Below, piece after piece: positions 25,911-34,327 of a stretch of 64,000 nt of DNA; positions within the stretch are counted from its first letter, which is position 1; each line of letters opens with the position of its first letter. The DNA is from JBEKTW01 sp049515655 (GTDB taxonomy: Bacteria > Bacteroidota > Ignavibacteria > UBA10030 > SZUA-254). The DNA lies in NCBI GenBank assembly GCA_049515655.1, contig JBEKTW010000004.1, positions 1-64,000 on the forward strand. Reading direction: 5' to 3'. A model generated the notes under the pieces. That model was not told the origin of the DNA, made no database searches, and saw only the letters and a list, made by a program, of their open reading frames with translations. The translations under genes and the position numbers were made by a program.

Positions 25911-25932
25911 CGATTGAGCAAGCGTTCAATTG
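25911..25932 (-). promoter_or_regulatory. ArsR/SmtB-type operator
   Basis: An imperfect inverted repeat with ATTGA-N8-TCAAT core (25913-25930) and 7/11 matching positions between half-sites, resembling SmtB/CadC-type operators. It sits between the -10 box (25942-25937) and the start codon at 25895, covering the predicted transcription start, an ideal repressor position. Confidence 0.6.
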
Positions 25933-25936
25933 ATTT

Positions 25937-25965
25937 AAGATACGGCATTGCCCGGAAAATGTCAA
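25937..25965 (-). promoter_or_regulatory. Promoter of the CadC-like repressor gene
   Basis: On the minus strand TTGACA (25965-25960), 17 bp, TATCTT (25942-25937). The operator lies directly downstream. Confidence 0.65.
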
Positions 25966-26004
25966 GTGTTGTAAGATGCAAAATATCAAACTCTCACATT
26001 GATT

Positions 26005-26072
26005 CCGACCGCGAAGACGCGGTCGGCACCCTGCACGCAGGCTCTGAACATTTCAGCGGGGACGCTGAAATG
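26005..26072 (-). repeat. Two-hairpin dispersed repeat, copy B (inverted)
   Basis: CCGACCGCG (26005-26013) pairs perfectly with CGCGGTCGG (26018-26026) around loop AAGA. CATTTCAGCG (26049-26058) pairs perfectly with CGCTGAAATG (26063-26072) around GGGA. Order is reversed relative to copies A and C, so the element is inserted in the opposite orientation. Confidence 0.75.
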
Positions 26073-26206
26073 AGCTTAGAGGCCGAAGATTCTGAATTAT
26101 GCATGTGTCGCAAAAAGGGCGTTCCGAAATGGAATCGGGGGGAGTTCTGCCAGGGCGTTAGAGTCGGGTTCAGTGTTGGAATACAAACACCCCGTTGGGT
26201 TTTTTC

Positions 26207-26235
26207 TTGACTTTCCGCGAGTTCTTCTGTACCTT
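26207..26235 (+). promoter_or_regulatory. Promoter upstream of the AT-rich secreted protein
   Basis: TTGACT (26207-26212), 17 bp, TACCTT (26230-26235). It leaves a leader of about 120 nt before the ATG at 26361. Confidence 0.55.
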
Positions 26236-26360
26236 GCGACTGTTAATTTGAGAAGTGTCTAAATGAGGCAAGCGCATTTCTTGTATTAGAAGTCGTTTGC
26301 GGCAATGTGGAAAGTGTGTCCCGGCATGAATGTGTCATATCCGATGTATCTAAGAACACA

Positions 26361-27197
26361 ATGGAGATCAAAACAGCGCTCTGCACTTTTCTTTTAGTCC
26401 TGGTAACTACCTCCGGGCATACCATGCCACGGTATTTGCCCGCTCATGGTACCTACACAATCGAAAAACTTCTTCCTATTTGTGTGCCGGATTATCCAAG
26501 TCAATTAAAGGCCGATACGTTAGTGGGTCAAACGATTGAGTTCAAGGAAGGTCAAATCATATACAAAGGGATATCGCACAATATTGATTCCGTTCAGGAC
26601 TGTGTGCTTAGAGACGGAGAATACCACGACGCTAACTGCGATTCACTCAAGCATGTAATCGCATTCAAAGATTTTGAATACCCCGAACATCGTGAATTGA
26701 TGGTTGAGTATTTGGTGACGTTCCACGATGGTTTCGCAGGACCTGGAAATCATTTGCTCGACTTCAACGAACAGGAAAACATCGTTGTGGGATTCAACAA
26801 ACATTATTATAAACTGAAAGCAGTTGATCTGCCATCCGATTTCAGTACAGATTTCCGTCTGCACTCCGGATGGAAAGAGGCTAATGATAGTCTCTTTGTG
26901 ATCAAAGACTTCAAAAAAGAATTTAACGATTTGTATTCATTTCTTTCACAGGGCCATCAGCCATGGCGATTGGGTCCTAGAAATGCTGCCGCGGCTTTTT
27001 TCGTGGAATCTGGAATGCATTATAAATTTAGCGACGTTGATCTATTTGGCTCACGTCTTACCGAAATCAAGAAACAAGAGATCTATTCGGTTGCGGTTGA
27101 CGGAGTAACATATCTTGTGTATTTAAAAATCAAGAAAGGAATCCCGGTTCCTTACAAGTTAGAAATCAAGAAGCATCGCAGTATAACCGGAGACTAA
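26361..27197 (+). CDS. Secreted protein of unknown function, AT-rich gene
   Basis: A 278-residue protein with an apparent signal peptide (MEIKTALCTFLLVLVTTSG). I do not recognise a family. It is rich in Phe, Asp and Lys and has a pair of Cys (C43-type and C79-type positions in LPICVPDY and QDCVLRDGEYHDANC). The gene is visibly more AT-rich than its neighbours and uses more AAA, GAT and ATT codons, suggesting recent acquisition. The ATG at 26361 was chosen over 26307 because only the shorter form starts with the signal peptide. Own promoter at 26207-26235; no operon partners. Confidence 0.6.
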   Translation: MEIKTALCTFLLVLVTTSGHTMPRYLPAHGTYTIEKLLPICVPDYPSQLKADTLVGQTIEFKEGQIIYKGISHNIDSVQDCVLRDGEYHDANCDSLKHVIAFKDFEYPEHRELMVEYLVTFHDGFAGPGNHLLDFNEQENIVVGFNKHYYKLKAVDLPSDFSTDFRLHSGWKEANDSLFVIKDFKKEFNDLYSFLSQGHQPWRLGPRNAAAAFFVESGMHYKFSDVDLFGSRLTEIKKQEIYSVAVDGVTYLVYLKIKKGIPVPYKLEIKKHRSITGD

Positions 27198-27318
27198 CGG
27201 CCAGTCCGACTAAAGCGTATGGGAGCGGCTGCAAGTTCCGTCCTCTCCTCCGAAAGAACTATTGAGCAAGCACGTGCGATGTGATGTACAATTGTAGCAT
27301 CAACCAAAGGATAAAACC

Positions 27319-27540
27319 ATGACAAATGACATGAATTCTTCTTCACACGATCATAAAGGGAAAAAAGGAATGAAAGATAGCGGGGCTTTCGGCAGTATTT
27401 ATGGACTGGCCTTCATCGGTGCTGCGGTGTATTACATCCAGCACTCTTCTACGTTCTGGGAAGGCGTGCTCGGTTTCCTCAAGGCCTTGGTTTGGCCTGC
27501 CATGTTGATGTATAAATTGCTTGAGTTCCTGAAAATGTAG
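27319..27540 (+). CDS. Small conserved membrane protein
   Basis: A 73-residue protein with a charged, His-rich N-terminus (SSSHDHKGKKGMKDSG) and two hydrophobic stretches (IYGLAFIGAAVYYI and GFLKALVWPAMLMYKLLEFL). The pattern YYIQHSSTFWEGVLGFLKA...WPA is one I associate with a small conserved bacterial membrane family of unknown function. The start is preceded by AAAGGA about nine bases upstream. A weak TTGAGC-N19-TACAAT promoter candidate lies at 27262-27292. No partner genes. Confidence 0.7.
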   Translation: MTNDMNSSSHDHKGKKGMKDSGAFGSIYGLAFIGAAVYYIQHSSTFWEGVLGFLKALVWPAMLMYKLLEFLKM

Positions 27541-27682
27541 GCACATTTGATTGCGGATAGCCACGATTATGGCGAATCATGGCTCAGAAACAAGGGTGTG
27601 AAAAATCCCTGTGAATCTGAGGGAATCCCCGTGCAACACCGTTTTTCGCTAATGACCAATGGCTTATTGCCAAGAGCCGGTT

Positions 27683-29314
27683 TTACATCTTCTCCGGCGC
27701 CGCGATGCCGAGGATTACGCATCCATTGGCAAGAACGGTTTTCGTTCCAAGACACAGCGCTATGCGCGCTGCGGTCAATGCTTTGTCCTCCGTGATGACC
27801 CTGTGGGCATGATAGAATTTATGAAAACATCCGGCCATCACCTGGAGATACTCCGCGAGGCGGTGCGGCTCGAACGTCGCGGCACAGGACTCCACCATGT
27901 CCGGAAAATCCGCGAGCAGTTTCATGAGGGCCATTTCCTCCGCCTGGGTGAGCAGCGCAACGTCGGCCGGTGAATTCCCGTCGATTCCCTGGCTCTCCGC
28001 GTGGCGGAGTATACTCGCGATCCGTGCATGAGCGTACTGCAGGTAGTAGACAGGATTTTCCTCCGATTGCTCTTTCGCGAGCTTCAGGTCAAAATTCAAA
28101 TGACTGTCGATGCTCCGCATGAGGAAGAAATAACGCACGACATCGGCTCCGACCTCCTCGATCAGCTCATCGAGCGTAATAAAGTTCGCCTTCCTGGTAG
28201 ACATCTTCACGACTTCGCCGCCCTGTACGATCGTCACAAACTGGTGAATGAGCACTTTCACTTTTGCCGCGTCGAGCCCCAGTGCCCGCACGCCCGCCAG
28301 CACGTCGGGATACGTGGCAACATGGTCGGCTCCGAACACATCGACAACGAGCTCAAACCCCCGCCGGAATTTCTCCCGGTGGTACGCGATATCCGGGAGG
28401 CGGTACGTCGGCTCGCCTGTGCTTTTCACGATAACCTTGTCTTTCTCGCCGCCGAATGCGCTTGCTTTGAACCACACCGCGCCGTCCTGATCGTACGCAA
28501 GTCCTTTGGCCCGGAATTCTTCAATGACCTCCTTTATTTTTCCGGTTTCATACAACGAGTTCTCGTTGTAGAACACATCGAACTCGATCCCGAGCCGCTG
28601 CAACGTTTTCTTGATGTCGTCAAAAATCTCCCCTTCGGCCTGCCGCTTGAACATTCCTTCCGCCGGCTCGGCTTTCAATCTGTCGCCGTGTTCGTCCTTC
28701 AGATGCCCGGCGATGGTTTTAATGTACTCGCCCTGATAATAGTCTGCGGGATATTCTGCCTTCTCTCCGAAGAGCTCAAGATACCGTAGCCGGACCGAAT
28801 CTCCGAGGATGCGCATCTGCCTGCCGGCGTTGTTAAAATAGTACTCCCGCGTGACGTCGTAGCCGGTCCACTCAAGCAACCGCGCTACGGTATCGCCGAA
28901 CACGGCCCCGCGGCCATGACCGACGGTCAGCGGTCCGGTCGGGTTGGCGCTCACAAACTCGACCTGCGTTTTCTTCCGTAACCCCACGTTGAGCCGACCG
29001 AAATCCTTGCCCGTGCGCACGATGTTGCCAAGCTGTTTCTCAAAGAATTTGGCCGTGAAATGAAAATTGATAAACCCCGGTCCGGCAATTTCAACACGGT
29101 CGACAAGAGTCTTATCGACATCCAGGCATTCAACGATGCGCTGGGCAAGCTGGCGCGGCGGTTTCCCGGCGTGCTTTGCGACAACCATTGCGATATTCGT
29201 GGTGAGGTCCCCGTGCTCCGGAACGCGCGGCTTCTCGAATGTCGGCGCAGCGGATTCGCCCACGCCGATGGTCTTCAACGCCGAACCCATCCGCTCCCGA
29301 AGATATTCTTTCAT
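27683..29314 (-). CDS. argS: Arginyl-tRNA synthetase
   Basis: A 543-residue class I synthetase charging tRNA-Arg. An N-terminal Add-1 domain is followed by the HIGH-type motif in ANPTGPLTVGHGRG, the KMSKS counterpart KMSTRKANF, and a C-terminal DALR anticodon-binding domain (from about residue 425, PVYYLQYAHARI). The start overlaps the rsfS stop by four bases, so the two are translationally coupled. Confidence 0.96.
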   Translation of the reverse strand: MKEYLRERMGSALKTIGVGESAAPTFEKPRVPEHGDLTTNIAMVVAKHAGKPPRQLAQRIVECLDVDKTLVDRVEIAGPGFINFHFTAKFFEKQLGNIVRTGKDFGRLNVGLRKKTQVEFVSANPTGPLTVGHGRGAVFGDTVARLLEWTGYDVTREYYFNNAGRQMRILGDSVRLRYLELFGEKAEYPADYYQGEYIKTIAGHLKDEHGDRLKAEPAEGMFKRQAEGEIFDDIKKTLQRLGIEFDVFYNENSLYETGKIKEVIEEFRAKGLAYDQDGAVWFKASAFGGEKDKVIVKSTGEPTYRLPDIAYHREKFRRGFELVVDVFGADHVATYPDVLAGVRALGLDAAKVKVLIHQFVTIVQGGEVVKMSTRKANFITLDELIEEVGADVVRYFFLMRSIDSHLNFDLKLAKEQSEENPVYYLQYAHARIASILRHAESQGIDGNSPADVALLTQAEEMALMKLLADFPDMVESCAATFEPHRLAEYLQVMAGCFHKFYHAHRVITEDKALTAARIALCLGTKTVLANGCVILGIAAPEKM

Positions 29315-29706
29315 GAACTTTTGGCCGTTGTTTTCTTCCGGGGAGTTTTCTTTTTAGGAGTTTTGTCTTCCACCGCCTCGATGTTTGCGTCACCCCAGAG
29401 TTTTTCCAGCGCGTAAAATGAGCGGGTCTCCTTATGAAAGACATGGACGACAACATCAACATAATCCAGCAAAATCCACTGCCGTTGGGAAACACCTTCT
29501 CGGTGCCAGAGCTGCACTCCCAGTTTATCCATCCCATCGGCGACAGCGTCGGCAATGGCTTTTACCTGGACTTCGGAATCGGCCGAGCCGACAACAAAAA
29601 AATCCGCCATGTCGGTCACCTTGCGCAAGTCCATGATCAGCACGTCAAGAGCCTTTTTGGTCAGCGCGAGCTGGGCGATCTTCTTAGCTAGTGCTTTTGT
29701 CGTCAA
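29311..29706 (-). CDS. rsfS: Ribosome silencing factor
   Basis: A 131-residue RsfS/Iojap protein which binds L14 of the 50S subunit and blocks joining with 30S in poor conditions. Core motifs: LRKVTDMADFFVVGSA, and QWILLDYVDVVVHVFHKETRSFY. The C-terminal tail is Lys/Thr-rich (TPKKKTPRKKTTAK). The start codon is TTG at 29706, decided by a strong AGGAGG nine bases upstream. Confidence 0.93.
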   Translation of the reverse strand: MTTKALAKKIAQLALTKKALDVLIMDLRKVTDMADFFVVGSADSEVQVKAIADAVADGMDKLGVQLWHREGVSQRQWILLDYVDVVVHVFHKETRSFYALEKLWGDANIEAVEDKTPKKKTPRKKTTAKSS

Positions 29707-29724
29707 TACTCTATTCCTCCTTTG

Positions 29725-30222
29725 TTAGTGTGCATGGGGAAGGGTAGCGTAATCCTCCCCGATGATAACGGAAACATCGACGTAATAGTCGAGACTCAAT
29801 TGTTGAATGACGTTCTGACTCTCCACCCCGAGTGCGAGCGCGACTTCGCGGGCGGCATCCAGATTGCCGACGCGGTCGACGACGAGCGTTTGGGGGACGC
29901 GCGAAGACTTAAAATTCTTTACCTCGACGACATCAAACCCGTGTGTGCGCAGGTAGTCGGTAAACTTCGCGCCGACATTCTTCACACCGCAGCCGTTAAT
30001 GACATCGAGCTGAAGAACACGAACCGGTTTGACCCTCACTGTGTCCGGCGCGGAGGAAGAAAATGCAAAGTAATTATTGGAAATGAACGCGTAGGAAAAA
30101 TATCCCGTCGCCAGCACAAGAACGGCAATAAGAATGTTCAGAACAATCACTACGCGTCGGGATCGCCGTTTCGGCGGGGCGGGCCTCACCCTCCTGGTGT
30201 CACTCCGTTGTGACTTCTCCGT
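29725..30222 (-). CDS. LytR_C-domain membrane protein
   Basis: A 165-residue protein: basic cytoplasmic N-terminus, one transmembrane segment (VVIVLNILIAVLVLATGYFS), then a periplasmic LytR_C-type domain (LDVINGCGVKNVGAKFTDYLRTHGFDVV...YYVDVSVIIGEDY). It is usually next to rsfS in related genomes and thought to be envelope-related; role unknown. The GTG at 30222 (MTEKSQRSD) is preferred because AGGG lies eight bases upstream and the longer TTG start at 30252 would run into the terminator at 30251-30291. Confidence 0.8.
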   Translation of the reverse strand, partial: TEKSQRSDTRRVRPAPPKRRSRRVVIVLNILIAVLVLATGYFSYAFISNNYFAFSSSAPDTVRVKPVRVLQLDVINGCGVKNVGAKFTDYLRTHGFDVVEVKNFKSSRVPQTLVVDRVGNLDAAREVALALGVESQNVIQQLSLDYYVDVSVIIGEDYATLPHAH

Positions 30223-30250
30223 CACACTATGTACCCTGCGGGGGAAACAC

Positions 30251-30291
30251 AAAAAAGCCGAGTTAGCAACATGCAGAGCGACTAACCCGGC
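30251..30291 (-). terminator. Intrinsic terminator after the 30335-30832 gene
   Basis: Read on the minus strand, GCCGGGTTAG (30291-30282) pairs with CTAACTCGGC (30266-30257) with one mismatch, followed by TTTTTT (30256-30251). It lies only about 30 bp before the LytR_C start, so it separates that gene from the one upstream or acts as an attenuator. Confidence 0.7.
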
Positions 30292-30334
30292 AAAATCTCA
30301 AAACAGAAAAGGAGGAATCAGCGTTCAACGGAAT

Positions 30335-30832
30335 TTATTGTTCTCCCGGCAGTACCGAATACGGTGAGCGGGTATACCAGCCGTAATAATTGAACGGCAT
30401 CTGTGCGTATTGAAGCCGGACGGAGAAGTTCTGCCATGGCCGGTAATTCAATTCAGCCCGGCTGACGAACAGCTTGCTCAAATCGTTCTGCTGAAGGGAT
30501 CCACCTTGCGCGAAGGGTGAACCCTGGAGCGTGACGTCGAACCGCATATCCAGCGGATCGGCAATCTTGTAGAACATGCTGTTCGTGTACGATGCCAGCG
30601 ACATCGATTGTCCGCCGAACGTGAAATAGCTCATCGAAATATTCTGTCGCATCTGGAAATTGTCCGGGTTGAACCAGTTCAGGAGACTTGAGATCCCGGA
30701 CGGATGGACGAGATACTGTGAGGCGCTTGGCTGGTTGTCGATCTCCGATTTAAATTGTGCGGAAGCGTTCGCAGACATCAAAATGCCCGCGAGGACCGCC
30801 GCCAATACACCTTTCATCGTCGTATCTTTCAT
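30335..30832 (-). CDS. Small secreted protein of unknown function
   Basis: About 165 residues with a signal peptide (MKGVLAAVLAGILMSANASAQ or the form starting MKDTT). The mature part is rich in Ser, Asn, Gln and aromatic residues (SYFTFGGQSMSLASYTNSMFY, FSVRLQYAQMPFNYYGWY) and lacks a recognisable domain. It could be a surface or outer-membrane-associated protein. A near-perfect promoter TTGACA-N17-TATAAT (30871-30843) predicts transcription from about 30836, so the ATG at 30832 would have an almost absent leader and the ATG at 30817 a short one. It has its own terminator, so it is monocistronic and probably well expressed. Confidence 0.65.
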   Translation of the reverse strand: MKDTTMKGVLAAVLAGILMSANASAQFKSEIDNQPSASQYLVHPSGISSLLNWFNPDNFQMRQNISMSYFTFGGQSMSLASYTNSMFYKIADPLDMRFDVTLQGSPFAQGGSLQQNDLSKLFVSRAELNYRPWQNFSVRLQYAQMPFNYYGWYTRSPYSVLPGEQ

Positions 30833-30842
30833 AACCATCATA

Positions 30843-30871
30843 ATTATACATAAATCGGGACTTATTGTCAA
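30843..30871 (-). promoter_or_regulatory. Consensus-strength promoter
   Basis: On the minus strand TTGACA (30871-30866), 17 bp, TATAAT (30848-30843), a full match to the sigma-70 consensus. It serves the small secreted protein ending at 30335. Confidence 0.7.
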
Positions 30872-30887
30872 TACTCCGGGTTACCTC

Positions 30888-31661
30888 TCAACCCGGGCTA
30901 CGCTTTGATAGAACGCCCCGGGCAAACTCCAGCTGTTCCGCTGTATTAATTCCCATAACTTCAAATGGATCAAGGGCTTTCACCGCGGAAACGCGCCACT
31001 TGTTCTTCCAGAAGAACTCGAAGACGTCTGTCAGATAGTATTCACCCTGAGCGTTGTCCGGCTTCAGAAGTTCAAGGCATTCAAAGAGCCTCTCTTTATT
31101 AAACACATAGATTCCCGAATTAATTTCCTTGATTGCTTTCTCTTCTTTTGAAGCGTCTTTATCTTCGACAATTCTTTTTACACTGCCGTCCTTGTGCCTC
31201 AAGATGCGACCATAGCCCGCAGGGTCATCAAACTCCGCGGACAAGATGGTCGCGAGCGCTTCGCTTGAGCGATGATAGCCGAGAAGCGCCTTCAGCGTTT
31301 TCTCCGAGAGAAGAGGGACGTCGCCGGAGAGAACCAGCACATCGCCGTCAAACCCCGTGAGCGCCAACCTGGTCTGGAGGACAGCGTGTCCCGTCCCGAG
31401 CTGTTCGGTCTGGTCGACAAACTCGGCCATGGCAAGTTTCTTTGAAACATGATCGACAACCGACTGTCTCTGCCAGCCGACGATCAGGAGAATACGATTG
31501 GGCTGCAATGTTTGCGCCAGTTGAACAACGTATTCGATCATCGGTCGCCCGTCGATCTCATACATGACTTTCGCCATTTCCGGGTCCTTCATCCGCTTGC
31601 CTTTTCCGGCGGCGAGAACAACAACAGCCAACTGCGGGGGTCGTTTGGGTTCCATTGCCAT
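30888..31661 (-). CDS. Single-domain sugar-phosphate nucleotidyltransferase (GlmU N-half-like)
   Basis: A 257-residue nucleotidyltransferase similar to the uridyltransferase half of GlmU. Signature LAAGKGKRMKDPEMAKVMYEIDGRPMI, then QLGTGHAV, LSGDVPLL, AGYGRI and EINSGIYVF. The left-handed beta-helix acetyltransferase half of GlmU is entirely absent. It would form UDP-GlcNAc or another NDP-sugar from the sugar-1-phosphate, and a separate acetyltransferase would be required. It follows panC by six bases, on the same strand. Confidence 0.82.
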   Translation of the reverse strand: MAMEPKRPPQLAVVVLAAGKGKRMKDPEMAKVMYEIDGRPMIEYVVQLAQTLQPNRILLIVGWQRQSVVDHVSKKLAMAEFVDQTEQLGTGHAVLQTRLALTGFDGDVLVLSGDVPLLSEKTLKALLGYHRSSEALATILSAEFDDPAGYGRILRHKDGSVKRIVEDKDASKEEKAIKEINSGIYVFNKERLFECLELLKPDNAQGEYYLTDVFEFFWKNKWRVSAVKALDPFEVMGINTAEQLEFARGVLSKRSPG

Positions 31662-31667
31662 AGGTCT

Positions 31668-32519
31668 TCAAACCGTTATGAGAGCGTTATCGATAAGCCG
31701 AGTCGAGCCGATGCGAACAGCTAGGGAAACGAGCGCGGTGGTTCCGCGACCCAGCCTCGTGAGCTCCTGCAGCGTTGTCGCATCCGCAATTGAAATATAA
31801 TCTATCTGGGCAGACGGTTGGGACGCGATATGATTCTTCATCTCGGCAAGCACGACCTCACATTTTCTTTCACCCGTCGCGATCCGTTTGCGGGCCAGCT
31901 CGAGCGATTGAGACAGCGCAAGGGCCTGTTTCCTTTCATCCGGCGAGAGGTAAACGTTCCTCGAGCTCATCGCGAGCCCGTCCGGTTCCCTGACAATCGG
32001 AGCGACAATGATTTCAACGTCGAAATTCAAATCCTTCACCGCCTGCCGCACCACGGCGGCCTGCTGTGCATCTTTCTGGCCAAAGACAGCGACATGCGGC
32101 TTAGTAATATTGAACAATTTCGCCACGACAGTCGCTACTCCGCGAAAGTGCGTCGGCCTGAAGCTGCCTTCGAGCACTTCGGTAATCTTCTCGACATTCA
32201 CGTAGCTGTGGTAACCTTCGGGATACATTTCTTTTTCATTCGGTACGAAGAGAATATCCGTTCCCGCCGTTTCTGCAAGATGCGTATCGCGGTCGAGGTC
32301 GCGGGGATATCTCGAAAGGTCCTCGTTCGGTCCAAATTGCGCCGGGTTGACAAAAACCGTAGTAATAACAATATCGGACTTCTTCTTTGCGATCCGGATG
32401 AGGCTGAGATGTCCTTCATGCAGGTATCCCATGGTTGGAACGACGCCAATGCGCTTGCCTTCGCGCCGGAGCGCATCCGCGGCATGCTGCATCTCCGAAA
32501 TTGAATTGATGATGTTCAT
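31668..32519 (-). CDS. panC: Pantothenate synthetase
   Basis: A 283-residue ligase joining pantoate and beta-alanine with ATP. PTMGYLHEGHLSLIRIA contains the HxGH nucleotide motif, and VFVNPAQFGPNEDLSRYPR, VFGQKDAQQ and MSSRNVYLSPDER complete the family pattern. panB and panD are not in the window. The 240 bp upstream contain an inverted repeat AAGCAA...TTGCTT near 32697-32715 but no clear promoter. Confidence 0.95.
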   Translation of the reverse strand: MNIINSISEMQHAADALRREGKRIGVVPTMGYLHEGHLSLIRIAKKKSDIVITTVFVNPAQFGPNEDLSRYPRDLDRDTHLAETAGTDILFVPNEKEMYPEGYHSYVNVEKITEVLEGSFRPTHFRGVATVVAKLFNITKPHVAVFGQKDAQQAAVVRQAVKDLNFDVEIIVAPIVREPDGLAMSSRNVYLSPDERKQALALSQSLELARKRIATGERKCEVVLAEMKNHIASQPSAQIDYISIADATTLQELTRLGRGTTALVSLAVRIGSTRLIDNALITV

Positions 32520-32759
32520 GGGTTATGTGATCTTTTCCCCGAAGGCAGATTCCAAAATTTCAATTACGATAAAAGAACAATTAAAAATGAAAAACAAGAA
32601 GCTGTCTGGATTAAGTGACTTGATCGACTCAATCCGTGAGAATCAAAGTACTGGTATGATTTGATCCTATTTCTTCAAGATCATTTTCCTCGTTTGAGCA
32701 AGCAATCGATTGTTGCTTCCAGAATCAATAATCGCCAAATGCCGCTGTAATTCCAAAGT

Positions 32760-33602
32760 TTATGCCCACATCATCTTAAGCAATTTCGTCACCGTTTCCT
32801 TCATCTCCTTGCGATGCACAACGACGTCGACAAAACCGTGCTCGAGTTGGAATTCCGACCGTTGAAAACCTTTCGGTAGATCTTTTCCCGTGGCCTGTTT
32901 GATCACGCGGGGGCCGGCAAAGCCGATCAATGCGTTTGGCTCCGCGAGATTCACGTCCCCCAGCATCGCATAGCTTGCCGTCACGCCGCCCGTCGTCGGG
33001 TCGGTGATGACAGAAATATACGGAATCTTCGCGTCGGAGAGCTGGGCAAGCTTGGCGCTCGTCTTCGCCAGCTGCATAAGGGAAAGCGCCGCCTCCATCA
33101 TGCGCGCGCCACCGCTCGAAGAAATAATCACCAGCGGCTGTTTCGTTCTTAGAGCCTTGTCGATCGCGCGAGCGACCTTTTCTCCGACAACCGAGCCCAT
33201 GCTTCCTCCGATGAAGCTGAAATCCATCGCGGCAACGACAATATCGATGCCGCCGATTTTCCCCGTCCCCGTGCGCACGGCGTCATGCAATTCGGTTTTG
33301 CGCATGGCATCCCTGACGCGGTCCTTGTATTTCTTTGTGTCGGAAAAACCCAGCGGGTCGGTTGATCGCATTTTCCTGTCGATCTCCTTGAAGGTCCCTT
33401 CATCGAGAAAGAACGAGAGATATTCTTTGCTGCCAATCCGAAAATGGTAATTGCATTTAGCGCAGGTGTAAAGCTGCTGCTCGAGTTGCTTGCGGTGGAT
33501 GATCTCGCCGCAGCCCTCGCATTTTGCCCACAGGCCGTCGGGAAGATCCTTCCGTTGCGGCTCGCTGGCAATGCTTACTTTGGAGCGTCTAAACCACGCC
33601 AT
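32760..33602 (-). CDS. accD: Acetyl-CoA carboxylase carboxyltransferase subunit beta
   Basis: A 280-residue subunit transferring CO2 from biotin to acetyl-CoA. N-terminal zinc ribbon C-x2-C...C-x2-C (KCEGCGEII, YTCAKCNYHF), then the crotonase-type core SSSGGARMMEAALSLMQ and TDPTTGGVTASYAMLGD. The start codon shares one base with the tsaB stop (TAATG), so translation is coupled. accA/B/C are not in the window. Confidence 0.95.
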   Translation of the reverse strand: MAWFRRSKVSIASEPQRKDLPDGLWAKCEGCGEIIHRKQLEQQLYTCAKCNYHFRIGSKEYLSFFLDEGTFKEIDRKMRSTDPLGFSDTKKYKDRVRDAMRKTELHDAVRTGTGKIGGIDIVVAAMDFSFIGGSMGSVVGEKVARAIDKALRTKQPLVIISSSGGARMMEAALSLMQLAKTSAKLAQLSDAKIPYISVITDPTTGGVTASYAMLGDVNLAEPNALIGFAGPRVIKQATGKDLPKGFQRSEFQLEHGFVDVVVHRKEMKETVTKLLKMMWA

Positions 33603-34327
33603 TATTGCACCGTTGAATGTTGTGTCTTCAGCAACGTATGAAAATCCTTGACGTACATCGGTTCGAGTGTTTCAAGGTTTGTGGCATTGCCATTCAGCAG
33701 CTGCCGTTCGCCGATCAAACCGACCGCGGAGGCCCTGCACTGGAAACGCTCACCGACCGGGAGGGAAATCCGAGACGCATATTCCGGATATTTTCCCTGA
33801 GCAAATTCCTTCAATTTCCCCGCGCCGTCTCCCGTCATAACAATATACTCATTATCCCGAATTATGGGCATGAGTTCTTCCATCGTCATCGATTGTGGCG
33901 CTATGTTCTCTTCGAGTCTGCCGTCATCGTAACGATAGCCTGCCACGTAAACTTCGTCCCGCCGGGCGTCGATCATCGGGAGAATCAATCCCTGGCGATG
34001 AACCACTCCCGAGCGTGCGGCTTCCCATGCCAGCGCTTCAAGAGTTGGAACCGCCGCCAACGGCTTGGTCCACGCGTATGCCAGTCCTTTCGCGACACTC
34101 AGTCCAATGCGAAGCCCGGTAAAGGAACCCGGACCGATGGACACGGCAATCCCGTCAATTGCTCCGGATTTCACGGATGCCGCTGCGAGAGCCCGGTCAA
34201 TCAACGCCACCAGTTTTTCTGAGTGGACGCGAGGAGCATCCAACTCGAACTCCGACCGGGTCTTTCCATCGGCGACCACTGCGACTGCGCAGACGGCGGT
34301 TGCTGTTTCAATCGCGAGAACGGTCAT
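33602..34327 (-). CDS. tsaB: tRNA t6A37 synthesis protein TsaB
   Basis: A 241-residue ASKHA-fold protein (YeaZ) forming the TsaBDE complex that makes N6-threonylcarbamoyladenosine at tRNA position 37. N-terminal LAIETATAVCAVAVV and VSIGPGSFTGLRIGLSVAKGLA are diagnostic. Its start overlaps the tsaE stop by four bases. tsaD and tsaC are elsewhere. Confidence 0.94.
   Translation of the reverse strand: MTVLAIETATAVCAVAVVADGKTRSEFELDAPRVHSEKLVALIDRALAAASVKSGAIDGIAVSIGPGSFTGLRIGLSVAKGLAYAWTKPLAAVPTLEALAWEAARSGVVHRQGLILPMIDARRDEVYVAGYRYDDGRLEENIAPQSMTMEELMPIIRDNEYIVMTGDGAGKLKEFAQGKYPEYASRISLPVGERFQCRASAVGLIGERQLLNGNATNLETLEPMYVKDFHTLLKTQHSTVQ

Larger units (their letters stand above)
25966..26360. 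other. Intergenic region with repeat copy B and a promoter
   Basis: Between the divergent arsR promoter and the secreted protein. It contains the two-hairpin repeat (26005-26072) and a TTGACT-N17-TACCTT promoter (26207-26235), then a leader of about 120 nt that is AT-rich and has no recognised riboswitch. No gene supported. Confidence 0.5.

Noticed and set aside
32697..32715. AAGCAA...TTGCTT inverted repeat between accD and panC
   Set aside because: Short, no T-run, and no position relative to a promoter; not enough to call an operator or terminator.
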